Below, one piece after another: positions 13,830-13,860 of a stretch of DNA of 13,860 nucleotides. The stretch is from positions 1 to 13,860 of the forward strand of contig CAVGIJ010000028.1 of assembly GCA_963629305.1 (NCBI GenBank), in the 5' to 3' direction. Source of the DNA: UBA1227 sp963629305. Its GTDB lineage: Bacteria > Bacillota > Clostridia > Oscillospirales > Acutalibacteraceae. Below the pieces are notes generated by a model. That model did not search any database, was not told where the DNA came from, and was given only the letters and a program-made list of their open reading frames with translations. A program made the position numbers and the translations under genes. Position 1 is the stretch's first letter. Every line of letters starts with the position of its first letter.

Positions 13830-13860
13830 GTCTGATTTTGGCCTCGAAAAGTATTCTATA

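Overview
The window looks like a chromosomal segment of a low-to-moderate G+C Clostridia bacterium. A Ruminococcaceae/Oscillospiraceae-type gut or rumen relative is the best guess. Grounds: strong AAGGAG/GGGAGG ribosome sites, TTG and GTG starts, sigma-A promoters of TTGACA-17-TATAAT type, and gene types common in that group (COG2509-like FAD dehydrogenase, GH3 enzyme with swapped domain order, AAA_26/cytidylate-kinase-like protein). The taxonomy is inference.

Layout. 1-68: start of a minus-strand gene with a hydrophobic N-terminus. 173-749: two small plus-strand genes, a four-cysteine zinc-ribbon protein and a DUF1294-type membrane protein. 812-2822: a two-gene unit with an ArsB/NhaD/SLC13-type ion permease and a cytidylate-kinase-like P-loop protein, closed by a clear intrinsic terminator. 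2936-7001: a complete polyamine-type ABC importer operon potABCD with ATGA overlaps at the B/C and C/D junctions; its PotD has an unusual C-terminal membrane anchor. 7119-7326: tRNA-Leu(GAG) and tRNA-Pro(GGG). 8038-9408: an FAD-dependent dehydrogenase behind a long perfect palindrome. 9571-13167: a domain-permuted GH3 glycosidase and a membrane-anchored EEP-family hydrolase. 13164-13367: C-terminal remnant of an MFS transporter. 13425-13511: tRNA-Leu(CAG).

The most unusual content is downstream of two of the tRNA genes. After tRNA-Pro there is a tandem array with a 157-bp period (three full identical units plus a 103-bp partial). After tRNA-Leu(CAG) there is a 152-bp period array (one full unit plus an exact 104-bp partial). 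Both arrays share one architecture. The last 13-14 nt of the tRNA including CCA is followed by the tRNA's own terminator. Then comes a reverse-complement copy of that same tRNA's T-arm region, then a degenerate sense copy, then a shared 16-mer, and then a shared ~50-bp double palindrome (R) that separates the repeated blocks. The tRNA-derived part differs between loci and matches the local tRNA, while the 16-mer and R are common to both. This looks like a dispersed, tRNA-3'-end-associated repeat family that captures or duplicates host tRNA sequence. I cannot name a described element with this structure.

The protein genes form ordinary metabolic and transport units: ion transport, polyamine uptake, redox, and intracellular glycoside hydrolysis. 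They show no direct functional link to the tRNA-associated arrays.
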